NCBI GenBank assembly: GCA_947066105.1
Contig: CAMSYM010000004.1
Location: 50,226 to 114,225 of the forward strand
Reading direction: 5' to 3'
From: an uncultured Clostridia bacterium
GTDB taxonomy: Bacteria; Bacillota; Clostridia; Christensenellales; Pumilibacteraceae
DNA length: 64,000 bases
In this document: positions 18,452 to 27,189 of the stretch, in pieces
How positions within the stretch are numbered: position 1 is the stretch's first letter
How the letters are laid out: each line of letters begins with the position of its first letter
Notes under the pieces: generated by a model
Database searches by the model: none
Seen by the model: only the letters and a program-made list of their open reading frames with translations
What the model was told of the DNA's origin: nothing
Translations under genes and position numbers: made by a program

Positions 18452-18943
18452 ATGTCGGTACACAATATAGATCAGCGCAAAGAGTATGTAGCGGGCGTTG
18501 TGGAAAAAATGAACAATGCTTCGTCGGTCGTGCTCGTCGACTATCGCGGTATCAACGTCGAACAGGACACCGCTATGCGTAAAGCGCTTCGCGAAGCGGG
18601 CGTCGAGTACAAGGTCATAAAGAACAGCGCGCTCGCGCGTGCGTTCGAGCAAACGGGCAACACCGGTTACGACGAGTACTTTTTCGGTCCTACCGCCGCG
18701 GCGTTCGGTCCGAATGACGATCCCATCGCGCCTTGCCGCATACTCAGCGAGTTTGCGGGTAAGACCCCGATGACCATCAAGTGCGGCGTCGTAGAAGGCA
18801 AAAAGTTCGACGAGAACGGTATCAAATCGCTCGCGAGCATACCCGAAAAACCCGTGCTTTTGGCACAGCTCTTGGGACTTCTCACCAACCCGATGCGTTC
18901 GTTGGCGGTCGCGCTCAGCGAAGTCGCCAAAAAAAGCGCGTAA
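18452..18943 (+). CDS. rplJ: 50S ribosomal protein L10
   Basis: Base of the L12 stalk. The N-terminus MSVHNIDQRKEYVAGVVEKM is followed by SSVVLVDYRGINVEQDTAMR and EYKVIKNSALARAFE, the L10 fold. The C-terminal helix that binds L12 dimers ends VALSEVAKKSA. The length of 163 residues is typical. AAGGAGG precedes ATG 18452. The leader carries an attenuator. Confidence 0.97.
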   Translation: MSVHNIDQRKEYVAGVVEKMNNASSVVLVDYRGINVEQDTAMRKALREAGVEYKVIKNSALARAFEQTGNTGYDEYFFGPTAAAFGPNDDPIAPCRILSEFAGKTPMTIKCGVVEGKKFDENGIKSLASIPEKPVLLAQLLGLLTNPMRSLAVALSEVAKKSA

Positions 18944-19170
18944 ATGCGTATGTTTCGCGTGACGCTTGTCGGCGAAACACACAAGTCTACGCGGATCGAT
19001 AGCGATATAGCTATACCTATTACTCAAAAACAACGCCGAAACGGCGTCTTACAATTTAATAATACCGCAAGGCGGTGTAAATTTCGGCGGAAGCCGACGT
19101 GCGGCGACGTAATCGCCAAAAAAATCGGGGCGGCAAGGAAAACGCCCAAACACAAAAAGGAGTTAAAATC
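18944..19170 (+). other. Long rplJ-rplL spacer with three small hairpins
   Basis: No gene is visible in these 227 bases. Three perfect small hairpins lie in a row: ACGCCGAAACGGCGT near 19033, ACCGCAAGGCGGT near 19063, and TTCGGCGGAAGCCGA near 19081. rplJ and rplL are usually much closer together. The hairpins may be RNA-processing or stabilising elements that tune L12 dosage. Confidence 0.5.
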
Positions 19171-19542
19171 ATGGCAGATTTGGATAAGATGATCGAAGAG
19201 ATCGAAAAAATGACCGTTATGGAACTCAACGACCTTGTTAAAAAGATCGAAGAGAAGTTCGGCGTATCGGCGGCGGCTATGGCTGTTGCCGCGCCTGCGG
19301 CGGGTGCGGCGGCGCCTGCGGCGGAAGAGCAGACCGAATTCACGGTAGTGCTCAAAGATATCGGTCCCAACAAGATCCCCGTTATCAAGGTCGTTCGCGA
19401 GCTTACCTCGCTCGGTCTTTCGGAAGCGAAAGCTCTCGTCGACGGCGCGCCTTCGACGGTCAAAGAGAATGTTTCCAAAGCGGAAGCGGAAGAGATCGCC
19501 AACAAGTTCAAAGAAGTCGGCGCAACCGTCGAACTCAAATAA
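19171..19542 (+). CDS. rplL: 50S ribosomal protein L7/L12
   Basis: Multicopy stalk protein that recruits translational GTPases. The N-terminal dimerisation segment ([20 protein letters not shown]) is followed by an Ala-rich hinge ([20 protein letters not shown]). The globular C-domain holds [20 protein letters not shown] and [19 protein letters not shown]. The length of 123 residues is typical. ATG 19171 is preferred over an upstream in-frame start because AAAAAGGAG lies at 19155-19163 and the family starts there. A strong terminator follows. Confidence 0.97.
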   Translation: MADLDKMIEEIEKMTVMELNDLVKKIEEKFGVSAAAMAVAAPAAGAAAPAAEEQTEFTVVLKDIGPNKIPVIKVVRELTSLGLSEAKALVDGAPSTVKENVSKAEAEEIANKFKEVGATVELK

Positions 19543-19565
19543 TAACGGTTTACGTCAACATTTTA

Positions 19566-19600
19566 CCGTCGCGATTTTTTTGGTCGCGGCGGTTTTTTGT
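19566..19600 (+). terminator. Intrinsic terminator after rplL
   Basis: CCGTCGCGA (19566-19574) pairs with TCGCGGCGG (19584-19592), one mismatch, followed by six T. It closes the ribosomal-protein operon; rpoB does not follow. Confidence 0.88.
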
Positions 19601-19706
19601 TGCGTTGTTTTCGCATAATAAAAAGCTTGGCGTAATAACGAAATATATACATTGATATTCGTCACATATGCGAGTTATATATTTTTAAGAAAATTGTGGA
19701 AAATTG

Positions 19707-19735
19707 TTGACAAAATATGAATAGTATGTTATAGT
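19707..19735 (+). promoter_or_regulatory. Promoter of the lipoprotein cluster
   Basis: TTGACA at 19707-19712 and TATAGT at 19730-19735 with a 17-bp spacer, at the boundary where composition becomes A+T-rich. Confidence 0.8.
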
Positions 19736-19751
19736 ATCGATAACGACAAAG

Positions 19752-19779
19752 GCGTCGCAAGGTTTTGCGTCGCTTTTTT
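19752..19779 (+). terminator. Terminator-like hairpin in the lipoprotein-cluster leader
   Basis: GCGTCGCAA (19752-19760) and TTGCGTCGC (19765-19773) form a nine-pair stem with one central mismatch, followed by TTTTTT. It starts about 10 nt after the predicted transcription start and 42 nt before the first gene, so it may attenuate the cluster. Confidence 0.6.
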
Positions 19780-19821
19780 GTTTTAATGTTTTCTCGAATA
19801 CTCTGACAGGGAGATAAGATC

Positions 19822-20364
19822 ATGCGAATAAAAAGAGCGGTAAGTTTTGTTTTATCTGTTTTCACATTACTGTTTGTAACGGTGGCGCTGTGCGCATGTT
19901 CGCCGAAAGAATTTAAGCTATATCATATTAAAGATGCTTATGATGAGAATATAATCACTAGTGAGGACGTATTGAAAATAGGAGAATACTATTCTGCAAT
20001 TTTTAAAAACAGCGTAAGCATTCAAAATTATAATGATAACGGGGCAACGGAAAATGATCCTATCGATATTGATGATGATATTATACTACCGACAATAAAC
20101 AAAGAATTAGAGTTAGAGATAAAGGATGCTTATTTTCAAGAGAGAAGATCGTTAGAAACATATATAGAGAACGGATGGGGAAAAGATAAAGAAGATTTGT
20201 TGGATCGTTGTGTTCATTTAACTTATTTGGGCGCATACGGGTCTAAACAAGCGGTTTTAATTAAAGCGGACATGTGGACGGCACAGGAAGGCGAAAATAC
20301 GATCGTTCTTGGAAATGTCGTATTTGCTTTACGTCAAAACGGTATCATATTTATTTATGCGTAG
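19822..20364 (+). CDS. Predicted lipoprotein 1 of a paralogous cluster
   Basis: 180-residue secreted lipoprotein of unknown role. The signal peptide has Lys/Arg at the start, a hydrophobic core and the lipobox LCAC, so the mature form would begin at Cys near residue 28. Just after it comes the module shared by all five neighbours, here IKDAYDENIITSEDVLKIGEY. The C-terminal half (LTYLGAYGSKQAVLIKADMW) parallels the end of the paralogues. GGGAG precedes ATG 19822. It is the first gene after the promoter at 19707 and is A+T-rich, unlike the ribosomal genes upstream. Confidence 0.75.
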   Translation: MRIKRAVSFVLSVFTLLFVTVALCACSPKEFKLYHIKDAYDENIITSEDVLKIGEYYSAIFKNSVSIQNYNDNGATENDPIDIDDDIILPTINKELELEIKDAYFQERRSLETYIENGWGKDKEDLLDRCVHLTYLGAYGSKQAVLIKADMWTAQEGENTIVLGNVVFALRQNGIIFIYA

Positions 20365-20379
20365 TTATTAGGTGAAATT

Positions 20380-20802
20380 ATGAAAAAAACTTTTAAAATA
20401 ATTTTTATCTTTCTGTTACCGATTTTAGTATTCATATTGAATGCTTGTAGTCAAAAAACAAGTGAGATTTACGAAATCAATCTTGCTGTCGATCAAGGAA
20501 TAATTACGCAAAGCGATTTAGAAAACATACATTTACTTGTTCAGAATAATAAAGAATGCGAAATCAGTGATGATCAAGCTTATGCAATTGCGGAAAAGTT
20601 CTTCGAATCAAGACCCGGGAGCTATGACCAAATTTTAGAGAGAAATCCGATATTATCTAAAAATACGATTATTAGAGAATACATAGAAATAGTCTCGGCA
20701 TATGAGTATCAAAATTTTTATATAGTTAAGATAAACGAACGGCTATTTGACGGTCCGCCCATGGTGACCGATGGGGGAGACTTGTATATTTATAAATATT
20801 AA
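20380..20802 (+). CDS. Predicted lipoprotein 2 of a paralogous cluster
   Basis: 140 residues. A signal peptide (MKKTFKIIFIFLLPILVFIL) leads to lipobox LNAC, giving a lipidated Cys near residue 23. The shared module appears as EINLAVDQGIITQSDLENIH. The rest diverges more than in the other copies and is shorter, with a charged C-terminus containing MVTDGGDLYIYKY. It is 15 bp after lipoprotein 1 and 10 bp before lipoprotein 3, so cotranscription is likely. Function unknown. Confidence 0.72.
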   Translation: MKKTFKIIFIFLLPILVFILNACSQKTSEIYEINLAVDQGIITQSDLENIHLLVQNNKECEISDDQAYAIAEKFFESRPGSYDQILERNPILSKNTIIREYIEIVSAYEYQNFYIVKINERLFDGPPMVTDGGDLYIYKY

Positions 20803-20812
20803 AGGAGCGATC

Positions 20813-21382
20813 ATGAAAACAAAAAGAATAGTATGCATAATAATATCCGCAATAATGGTGTTATCTGTAATGATGGCGTTGTGTGCGTGTTCTCCGAGAG
20901 AGAAAGGGTTTTATTATTTATCCGATGAGTACGATAATGGAAATATAACGTTTAAAGAAGCGAAACAAATAGCGATATATTATTCGATGCAAACAGGTTC
21001 TCCTATTCAGGAAAAAGTTGAGCCGTATTATGAATATGGAAACAAAATAGAGTGGCGAACAATAGAGTATGACAAGAACGGTAAGTTGCCGCAAGTAAGC
21101 GCAAAAGAGATGACAGAAATCAAAGATGCGATATATACGAATTGGGAATATTGTTTTGTCAGCGCAAGCGAACAAGATAATAACGAAGGCGCGAGTAAGG
21201 AAGAGCAATTAGAAAAATACTTGAATTTTGAGTATTGCGGGAAATATCATGGAAAATATGCATTTACAATTTTCATAGAAAGGAGTTGGGGATTTAGTGT
21301 AGAAGCGGTAGGCGCTATTATACCCGATAAATTAAGATTTAATGATGTTCATTCTGTCAGAAAATTTTATTTATATTATTAA
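20813..21382 (+). CDS. Predicted lipoprotein 3, near-duplicate of lipoprotein 5
   Basis: 189 residues. The start is ATG 20813, behind AAAGGAG at 20801-20807; the frame extends upstream but into the preceding gene. The lipobox LCAC follows a hydrophobic core (IVCIIISAIMVLSVMMA). The mature part begins SPREKGFYYLSDEYDNGNIT and continues KEAKQIAIYYSMQTGSPIQE, then a conserved C-terminal half with EYCGKYHGKYAFTIF. It is almost identical to the protein at 22144-22716, indicating recent duplication. Function unknown; presumably anchored on the outer face of the membrane. Confidence 0.78.
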   Translation: MKTKRIVCIIISAIMVLSVMMALCACSPREKGFYYLSDEYDNGNITFKEAKQIAIYYSMQTGSPIQEKVEPYYEYGNKIEWRTIEYDKNGKLPQVSAKEMTEIKDAIYTNWEYCFVSASEQDNNEGASKEEQLEKYLNFEYCGKYHGKYAFTIFIERSWGFSVEAVGAIIPDKLRFNDVHSVRKFYLYY

Positions 21383-21432
21383 ATAATCTCACAATTAAGT
21401 TATTAGTTAAAAATAATCAAGGAGACTGAGAT

Positions 21433-21963
21433 ATGTGCATAAAAAAGCTGATAAGCATAATAATATCCGCAATAATGATGCTGTTAGTAATGATGGCGGT
21501 GTGTGCATGTTCTCCGAAAGATCATATCATTCTAACTTATAAAGAAGCATATGATAATGGCTATATTAATTTAGATGATTGGAAAAATATTGTAGATTAT
21601 TGTTCGATAAATATAAAAATGCTGTATCATAAAGATTCGTATATTTCGGATGCCGATTATAGAGATGATCATGAAAAGTTGCCCAAGATAAAGGAAGATG
21701 AATTACAGATTATACGAAAAGTAGTCAGTAATGAATATAAAGATTATTTTGACTATGTTTCCGAACGAGATAAAGTAGAAAAGAAAGAGATATTCGATTC
21801 GTATTTAACGTTTGGTTATTGTGGGGAATACAACGGTAATTTTGCATTTTTATTGAAAATAAATGAACAATATGGAAATACAAGTAATAATCCTTTAAAT
21901 ATAGAAGGCATATCTATTGATATGTGGCATTATGGAATGATCTATATTTGTTGTTCTAAATGA
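21433..21963 (+). CDS. Predicted lipoprotein 4 of a paralogous cluster
   Basis: 176 residues. The signal peptide is nearly the same as in copies 3 and 5 (LISIIISAIMMLLVMMAVC) with lipobox VCAC. The module reads YKEAYDNGYINLDDWKNIVDY. The C-half has LTFGYCGEYNGNFAFLLKIN, clearly paralogous to copies 3 and 5. The 5' leader and first about 60 bases are also nearly identical to those of copy 5, showing a duplication that includes the ribosome-binding region (AAGGAGAC). Function unknown. Confidence 0.76.
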   Translation: MCIKKLISIIISAIMMLLVMMAVCACSPKDHIILTYKEAYDNGYINLDDWKNIVDYCSINIKMLYHKDSYISDADYRDDHEKLPKIKEDELQIIRKVVSNEYKDYFDYVSERDKVEKKEIFDSYLTFGYCGEYNGNFAFLLKINEQYGNTSNNPLNIEGISIDMWHYGMIYICCSK

Positions 21964-22072
21964 TTTAATAATATTAGATAACGGCAAAAGCTTAAAAAAC
22001 ATAAAACTCAATAATGCCACAAAATGTTATATAAAGCAACACAAAAAGTTGAAAAAAGTTTTAACAAAGGTA

Positions 22073-22101
22073 TTTACAATCGAATAAATATATGATATAG
22101 T
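22073..22101 (+). promoter_or_regulatory. Internal promoter before lipoprotein 5 and the subtilisin-LRR gene
   Basis: TTTACA at 22073-22078 and TATAGT at 22096-22101 with a 17-bp spacer. It would drive lipoprotein 5 together with the large protease gene. Confidence 0.7.
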
Positions 22102-22143
22102 ATAACTAAGTTGTTAGTTAATAATAATCAAGGAGACGGAGAT

Positions 22144-22716
22144 ATGCGAATAAAAAAGCTGATAAGCATAATAATATCCGCAATAATGGTGTTGTCTGTA
22201 ATAATGGCGATGAGCGCATGTTCTCCGAGAGAGAAAGGGTTTTATTATTTATCCGATGAATATGATAATGGAAATATAACGTATAAAGAAGCAAAACAAA
22301 TTGCGATATATTATTCGATGCAAACTAATTCTCCCATTCAGGAAAAAGTTGAGCCTTATTATGAATATGGAAACAAAATAGAGTGGCGAACAATAGAATA
22401 TGACAAGAATGGCAAGCTACCGCGATTAAGCGAAAAAGAGATGACAGAAATCAAAGATGCGATATATACGAATTGGGAAGTGGATTTTATAAATGCAAGT
22501 ATATCAGATAACAACGAAGGAGCGAGTAAGGATGAACAATTAGAAAAATATTTGGAATTTGAATATTGCGGGAAATATCGTGGAAAACACGCATTTACAA
22601 TTTTCATAAAAAAGAGTTGGGGGTTTGTTCCAATGGGTGCATGGGGAGCGATTATACCCGATAAATTAAGATTTAATGATGTGCAATCTGCCAGAAAGTT
22701 TTGTTTATATTATTAA
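22144..22716 (+). CDS. Predicted lipoprotein 5, adjacent to the surface protease
   Basis: 190 residues, ATG 22144 behind AAGGAGAC. The lipobox is MSAC after the core LISIIISAIMVLSVIMA. The body matches lipoprotein 3 almost residue for residue (SPREKGFYYLSDEYDNGNIT, then YKEAKQIAIYYSMQT), with a small difference near the C-terminus (SWGFVPMGAWGAII). It lies 18 bp before the membrane-anchored subtilisin, so the two are probably expressed together. Whether the lipoprotein is a substrate, inhibitor or partner of the protease is unknown. Confidence 0.78.
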   Translation: MRIKKLISIIISAIMVLSVIMAMSACSPREKGFYYLSDEYDNGNITYKEAKQIAIYYSMQTNSPIQEKVEPYYEYGNKIEWRTIEYDKNGKLPRLSEKEMTEIKDAIYTNWEVDFINASISDNNEGASKDEQLEKYLEFEYCGKYRGKHAFTIFIKKSWGFVPMGAWGAIIPDKLRFNDVQSARKFCLYY

Positions 22717-22734
22717 CAATTTAAAGAGGTGAAC

Positions 22735-25700
22735 ATGAGAAGAACAAAAGTAGAACAGAATAATATTACAGTATTAATAATTGGTATAATAATTGTAATA
22801 TGTATTATCGGTTATTTTTATTTTAATATTAAATTATCCGAGAATATATATAGTGTATTTGCCGAATCTGCGGATAAAACAACAATTAAAGAAAATACAA
22901 TACCGAATGACCCGTATTTTTATAAGCAATGGGCGTTATCGGAAGAAGAAAATGGTATTTGTATGCAAGAAGCGTGGAAAATATCTGCCGAAGCAGGTCG
23001 AGTCACGGTAGGCGTAATGGATAGCGGTATTGCAATACATGACGATTTGGAATCAAATATTGATAGAGAGCATGGGTACAACGCGATAAGAAGGACAAAT
23101 TTTCCTAATGATACAATAGATCATTATGGACATGGAACAGCGGTTTCGGGTGTCATAGGTGCGGTTACCGATAATGGTTTGGGAATGTCAGGCATAGTTA
23201 ATGATGTTGATATTATACCTTTGGTAGTTGTGGATAATTTCGGGTATTATAATAGTGATGCTGTTGTGAGAGCCATTGAATATGCGATTGATCAGGATAT
23301 TAAAATATTAAATTTTTCTGCCGAAAGATTTGGCGACGATTTGACTGTATTAAATGCTATAAAAAAATACAAAGGTTTGTTTATATGGAGTGCAGGTAAT
23401 TTCGGTAAAAACGTTGATGATTTTGAAAACATAGAAGAGTTTAATTTACCCAATTTAATTTCGGTCGGCGCAAGAGATAAAAATAATCAACGTTCTTATT
23501 GGGGTACCGATAAAGGTGTGGGAAGTTCGTCATACGGAAAGGCAGTCGATATTTTTGCCCCCGGCGGAAGAGTCACGAAATCGACGGATAATTCGGGAAT
23601 GATATTGACAACAAATAAAGATAAAGGATACAGTGAAGATTTTGGAGGAACGTCCGCTGCTGCGCCGCATGTTGCGGGTGTAGCGGCATTATTGTTATCG
23701 GCAAACCCCACTATGACGAGCGCGCAATTAAAGCAGGCGATTATCGACGGGTCGGATATGATCGAGATCGATACGCCTGTCGGTAAGCAAAAGGTACGCA
23801 ATCTCAATGCATACGGCGCTTTGCATAGCGTAGGTGTTTTTAGTACAAAGGCTATTTCCGATACGGAAGTGGCTATCACGGGATTATATAATGTAAAATC
23901 GGATTATTTGATGATCCCCGCTACATATCAAGGAAAAAAGGTTACCGCGATCGCTGATAAAGCTTTTAAAAATAATACTATGCTTAAAAGCGTGATCATC
24001 AGCGAAAGCGTTACTTCTATAGGTAACGAAGCGTTTGCGGGCAGTTCCGTAGAAAAGGTAACGTTTTTTAGGGGTGAAGACGCACTCAAAATATACGATC
24101 GGGCATTCGCCGATTGTGATGAATTATATGAACTCGACGTGCCCGAACGCGTAACTTCGATAGGCGTAGAAGCGTTTGCCGATTGCTATAATTTACAAAA
24201 AGTTGAGATTGCGGACAGTCTTTATAACAGACGTGCATTAACATTGGGCGACGAAGTGTTTATCGGTTGCAGTAATTTAACCGGTATGGATTTTCCCAGT
24301 CGAGTCACGCAGATAGGCAAGTCATGTTTCCAAGGATGTACCCGATTTAAGCATGTATTTTTTTACAGAGGTTTGAATTTTACGTTAGATATAGGTGAAA
24401 CCGCGTTTTGTAACACGGGGTTGCTGAGTATAGAGATGCCTTATCGGTTGCGAAGTATAGGTAATAGAGCATTTGCGGAATGTTCGGAATTGACAGAAGT
24501 AAAATTTGTAGACGGTATAAATAAAATAAATATAGGCAGTAACGCCTTCTATAATTGTAAAAAGTTAGTCTCTGTTTTTATTCCGAATACTGTCGGTTCT
24601 ATCGGCGTCGGAGCGTTCCGCAATTGTTCCGCTTTGTCCGAAATCACTTTATGGGCGGACTTTACCGAAATAAGCGACGATTTGTTTAACGGTTGTAGCG
24701 CTCTCGAAAAGGTTGCGATATACGGGAAGATAACCAAGATCGGAAACTATGCATTTTCGCAATGCACGAGCTTAACGAATATCGATTTGGGCGACTACAC
24801 CGAACTGCAAACGATCGGCAATTACGCTTTTAACGGAACGGCTATCAAAACAGCAAATATCCCGAACACAGTAAATTACATAGGATCGGGAGCTTTCGGC
24901 AATTGCTTGGGTTTGACGAGTATCGTATTGCCGTCGGGTGTTACCGAAATTAGCGATGAATTATTTAACGGGTGCTCAAATCTCGGGCAAGTCACGATAA
25001 ACGGCAAAATCACTCGAATCGGCAATCACGCATTTTCGCAATGTACAAGCTTATCAACAGTCCAATTTGGCGATATGGGTGGATTGCAAACGATCGGCAA
25101 TCACGCATTTGACAGTACTTTGATCTCGGCAATAGATATTCCTAACAGTGTGACGACAATAGGAAATTACGCTTTTGCTTGGTGTACGAGATTGACGAGC
25201 GTAGGTATCTCGAAAGACAGTGGATTGATATCGATAGGAAATTATGCGTTCGATAATACGACTATTTCCGAAATATATTTGCCTGATACCTTGACTTCTA
25301 TCGGTCAAGGCGCATTCATGAACTGCGAATTTTTGACTTCCGTTACATTGCCTAAAAACATAGAAAGTATTGGAAACGGCGTGTTTTACGGTTGTGTAAA
25401 TCTTAGGGAAGCGGTCATGCCGTCGGGCGTAAAAAGTATAGGCGAGTATGCGTTTTATCGGTGTAAAAAATTGGATAATATTGTGTTGCCGTCGACATTG
25501 AAAAATATAGGCGTCAGCGCTTTCGAGAAATGTTACGATTTGAGTAATATAGTTGTCCCGAATGGTGTGGAAAAAATAGAGGAATTTGCGTTTTCAGGTT
25601 GCAGTAGCTTTACGGAAATGATCATACCTAATACGATTATACAGCTCGGCAGTTATGTGTTTAAGGATTGTTTTAGTTTAGTAAGCCTGAGTTTTGAATG

Positions 25701-27114
25701 GGGAGCGAGATTATCGGATATACCGGGAGGATTATGTGAAGGCTGTTTCAGTCTTAAAACGGTTAATATGCCGTTAGGGGTAAACGGAATTGGCGTTTGC
25801 GCTTTCAAAAATTGCAGTATGTTGGAATACGTTCCGTTTAGTGTTAATGACATGATAGAAGATATAGGTCAGGAAGCGTTTTATAACTGTGCTATTTCGG
25901 AAGTTTGGTTGCCGCAAACATTGCGTGTGTTTCATTGCAATACTTTTGGATCCTGCTTGCAATTGCAAAAAATTCATATTACCAATACAACAAACTTGAT
26001 GCAATTAGGTGGATGTATGGATGATGATCCTATGCCGTTTGCCGATTGCCCCGCGCTTGACGGATTATACGTTTATGACGTTTATTTGGCAATGGATTAT
26101 AAGTATGAATATAAAAGATTGGCAGATCGAATAGTCACGGTCGGATTCGATTGGGCGCTCGTCACTGATATTACATATAATCGCGAGCGATTTGCGTTTT
26201 ATAGCGTTTATGAGCTGAATAATATCGAGGAACTTAAGACCGACGTAGCGAATAATTTGGTAAACGGCGTGTTATTTTATTTGTCGGCGAACGAAACATA
26301 TGATTTGTCATGCTATACGGATATATTCTGCTACGATCTGCCCGTAATAGTTATGACTTCGGGAAGCGTTACGGAAGATATGCCGTATACCGTTATAAGA
26401 TCGGACGCATACAGTCTCGGGTACGGTATCGCCAAATCGTATATAGACGGGCTTTACGATTATGCGGGGGTCGATATACATGAAATTTTGATAGATCAAG
26501 CATATTTCCCCGTGATAACCCCGCAATTATATACATATAATTTGAGCTTTTTGATGGGTATGTCGCATGTGTTCGGAGTGCCCGTTAAGGCGGTGGAAAG
26601 ATACGACGAGCTTTACGATTGGAAAAACGAAAACGATATTTGTTTTGAAAATTGGTTGTGCTTTATAGACGGCACCAATGCGGAGATCGTTAAATTGACG
26701 TTTAACAATAATATTGGGGAGTACTATGTCAGTTGCGGGTTTTCGTACAGTCGTCAATATTTGTCCGAATTCGAATATAAATTCGTTATAAAGAACACTT
26801 CGGTGATAACCGATATAGCCGAAAAACGTATTCTCGGCGAGTCGTATGATTTTATTGATTATACTTTTGACGTTGATACCGCGTGGATCGAAAGTAATAT
26901 AAGTAACGATTATGATCATGTTATTATCGATTGGTATGAAAACGAATGGATAAACGACGACTATAATGTATTGACGGAACAAGAGATAGAAGCCGAAAAG
27001 GAAAGATATTCTAAGATCTTGGAGTTTTATGCCGATAAATCTGCTTATATTACCGATAACGGTTTATGTTATGTAGAGCAGAAGGTATCAAGTATAGAGC
27101 CGTATATTGAATGA
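22735..27114 (+). CDS. Membrane-anchored subtilisin-like protease with BspA-type leucine-rich repeats
   Basis: 1459-residue predicted surface protein. A single N-terminal transmembrane anchor (about residues 12-32) is followed by an S8 peptidase domain (about 55-360). The triad is Asp96 in VGVMDSGIA, His133 in YGHGTAVSG and Ser307 in FGGTSAAAPHVAG; the oxyanion Asn is in WSAGNFG. Residues about 385-1110 are tandem BspA/LRR_5 repeats of the type LTSIGxxAFxxCxxLxxVxLP. Repeat 'TEISDxLFNGCS...GKITxIGNxAFSQCTSL' blocks occur twice nearly unchanged. The last about 340 residues are a different acidic domain, loosely reminiscent of periplasmic-binding folds. ATG 22735 has AAAGAGG 5 nt upstream; GTG 22729 is less likely. 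The operon partner is lipoprotein 5. Confidence 0.88.
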   Translation: MRRTKVEQNNITVLIIGIIIVICIIGYFYFNIKLSENIYSVFAESADKTTIKENTIPNDPYFYKQWALSEEENGICMQEAWKISAEAGRVTVGVMDSGIAIHDDLESNIDREHGYNAIRRTNFPNDTIDHYGHGTAVSGVIGAVTDNGLGMSGIVNDVDIIPLVVVDNFGYYNSDAVVRAIEYAIDQDIKILNFSAERFGDDLTVLNAIKKYKGLFIWSAGNFGKNVDDFENIEEFNLPNLISVGARDKNNQRSYWGTDKGVGSSSYGKAVDIFAPGGRVTKSTDNSGMILTTNKDKGYSEDFGGTSAAAPHVAGVAALLLSANPTMTSAQLKQAIIDGSDMIEIDTPVGKQKVRNLNAYGALHSVGVFSTKAISDTEVAITGLYNVKSDYLMIPATYQGKKVTAIADKAFKNNTMLKSVIISESVTSIGNEAFAGSSVEKVTFFRGEDALKIYDRAFADCDELYELDVPERVTSIGVEAFADCYNLQKVEIADSLYNRRALTLGDEVFIGCSNLTGMDFPSRVTQIGKSCFQGCTRFKHVFFYRGLNFTLDIGETAFCNTGLLSIEMPYRLRSIGNRAFAECSELTEVKFVDGINKINIGSNAFYNCKKLVSVFIPNTVGSIGVGAFRNCSALSEITLWADFTEISDDLFNGCSALEKVAIYGKITKIGNYAFSQCTSLTNIDLGDYTELQTIGNYAFNGTAIKTANIPNTVNYIGSGAFGNCLGLTSIVLPSGVTEISDELFNGCSNLGQVTINGKITRIGNHAFSQCTSLSTVQFGDMGGLQTIGNHAFDSTLISAIDIPNSVTTIGNYAFAWCTRLTSVGISKDSGLISIGNYAFDNTTISEIYLPDTLTSIGQGAFMNCEFLTSVTLPKNIESIGNGVFYGCVNLREAVMPSGVKSIGEYAFYRCKKLDNIVLPSTLKNIGVSAFEKCYDLSNIVVPNGVEKIEEFAFSGCSSFTEMIIPNTIIQLGSYVFKDCFSLVSLSFEWGARLSDIPGGLCEGCFSLKTVNMPLGVNGIGVCAFKNCSMLEYVPFSVNDMIEDIGQEAFYNCAISEVWLPQTLRVFHCNTFGSCLQLQKIHITNTTNLMQLGGCMDDDPMPFADCPALDGLYVYDVYLAMDYKYEYKRLADRIVTVGFDWALVTDITYNRERFAFYSVYELNNIEELKTDVANNLVNGVLFYLSANETYDLSCYTDIFCYDLPVIVMTSGSVTEDMPYTVIRSDAYSLGYGIAKSYIDGLYDYAGVDIHEILIDQAYFPVITPQLYTYNLSFLMGMSHVFGVPVKAVERYDELYDWKNENDICFENWLCFIDGTNAEIVKLTFNNNIGEYYVSCGFSYSRQYLSEFEYKFVIKNTSVITDIAEKRILGESYDFIDYTFDVDTAWIESNISNDYDHVIIDWYENEWINDDYNVLTEQEIEAEKERYSKILEFYADKSAYITDNGLCYVEQKVSSIEPYIE

Positions 27115-27148
27115 CGGGTTTTGAGTACCTATAAAAACCGGCAAATTA

Positions 27149-27186
27149 AATATCGGCATAACGTTTACTCGCGTTATGCCGATATT
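27149..27186. terminator. Long perfect hairpin between convergent genes
   Basis: AATATCGGCATAACG (27149-27163) pairs perfectly with 27172-27186 around an 8-nt loop. It lies between the end of the protease gene and the end of the convergent membrane-protein gene. Flanking T-runs are weak on both sides, so termination is inferred from position. Confidence 0.6.
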
Positions 27187-27189
27187 ATG

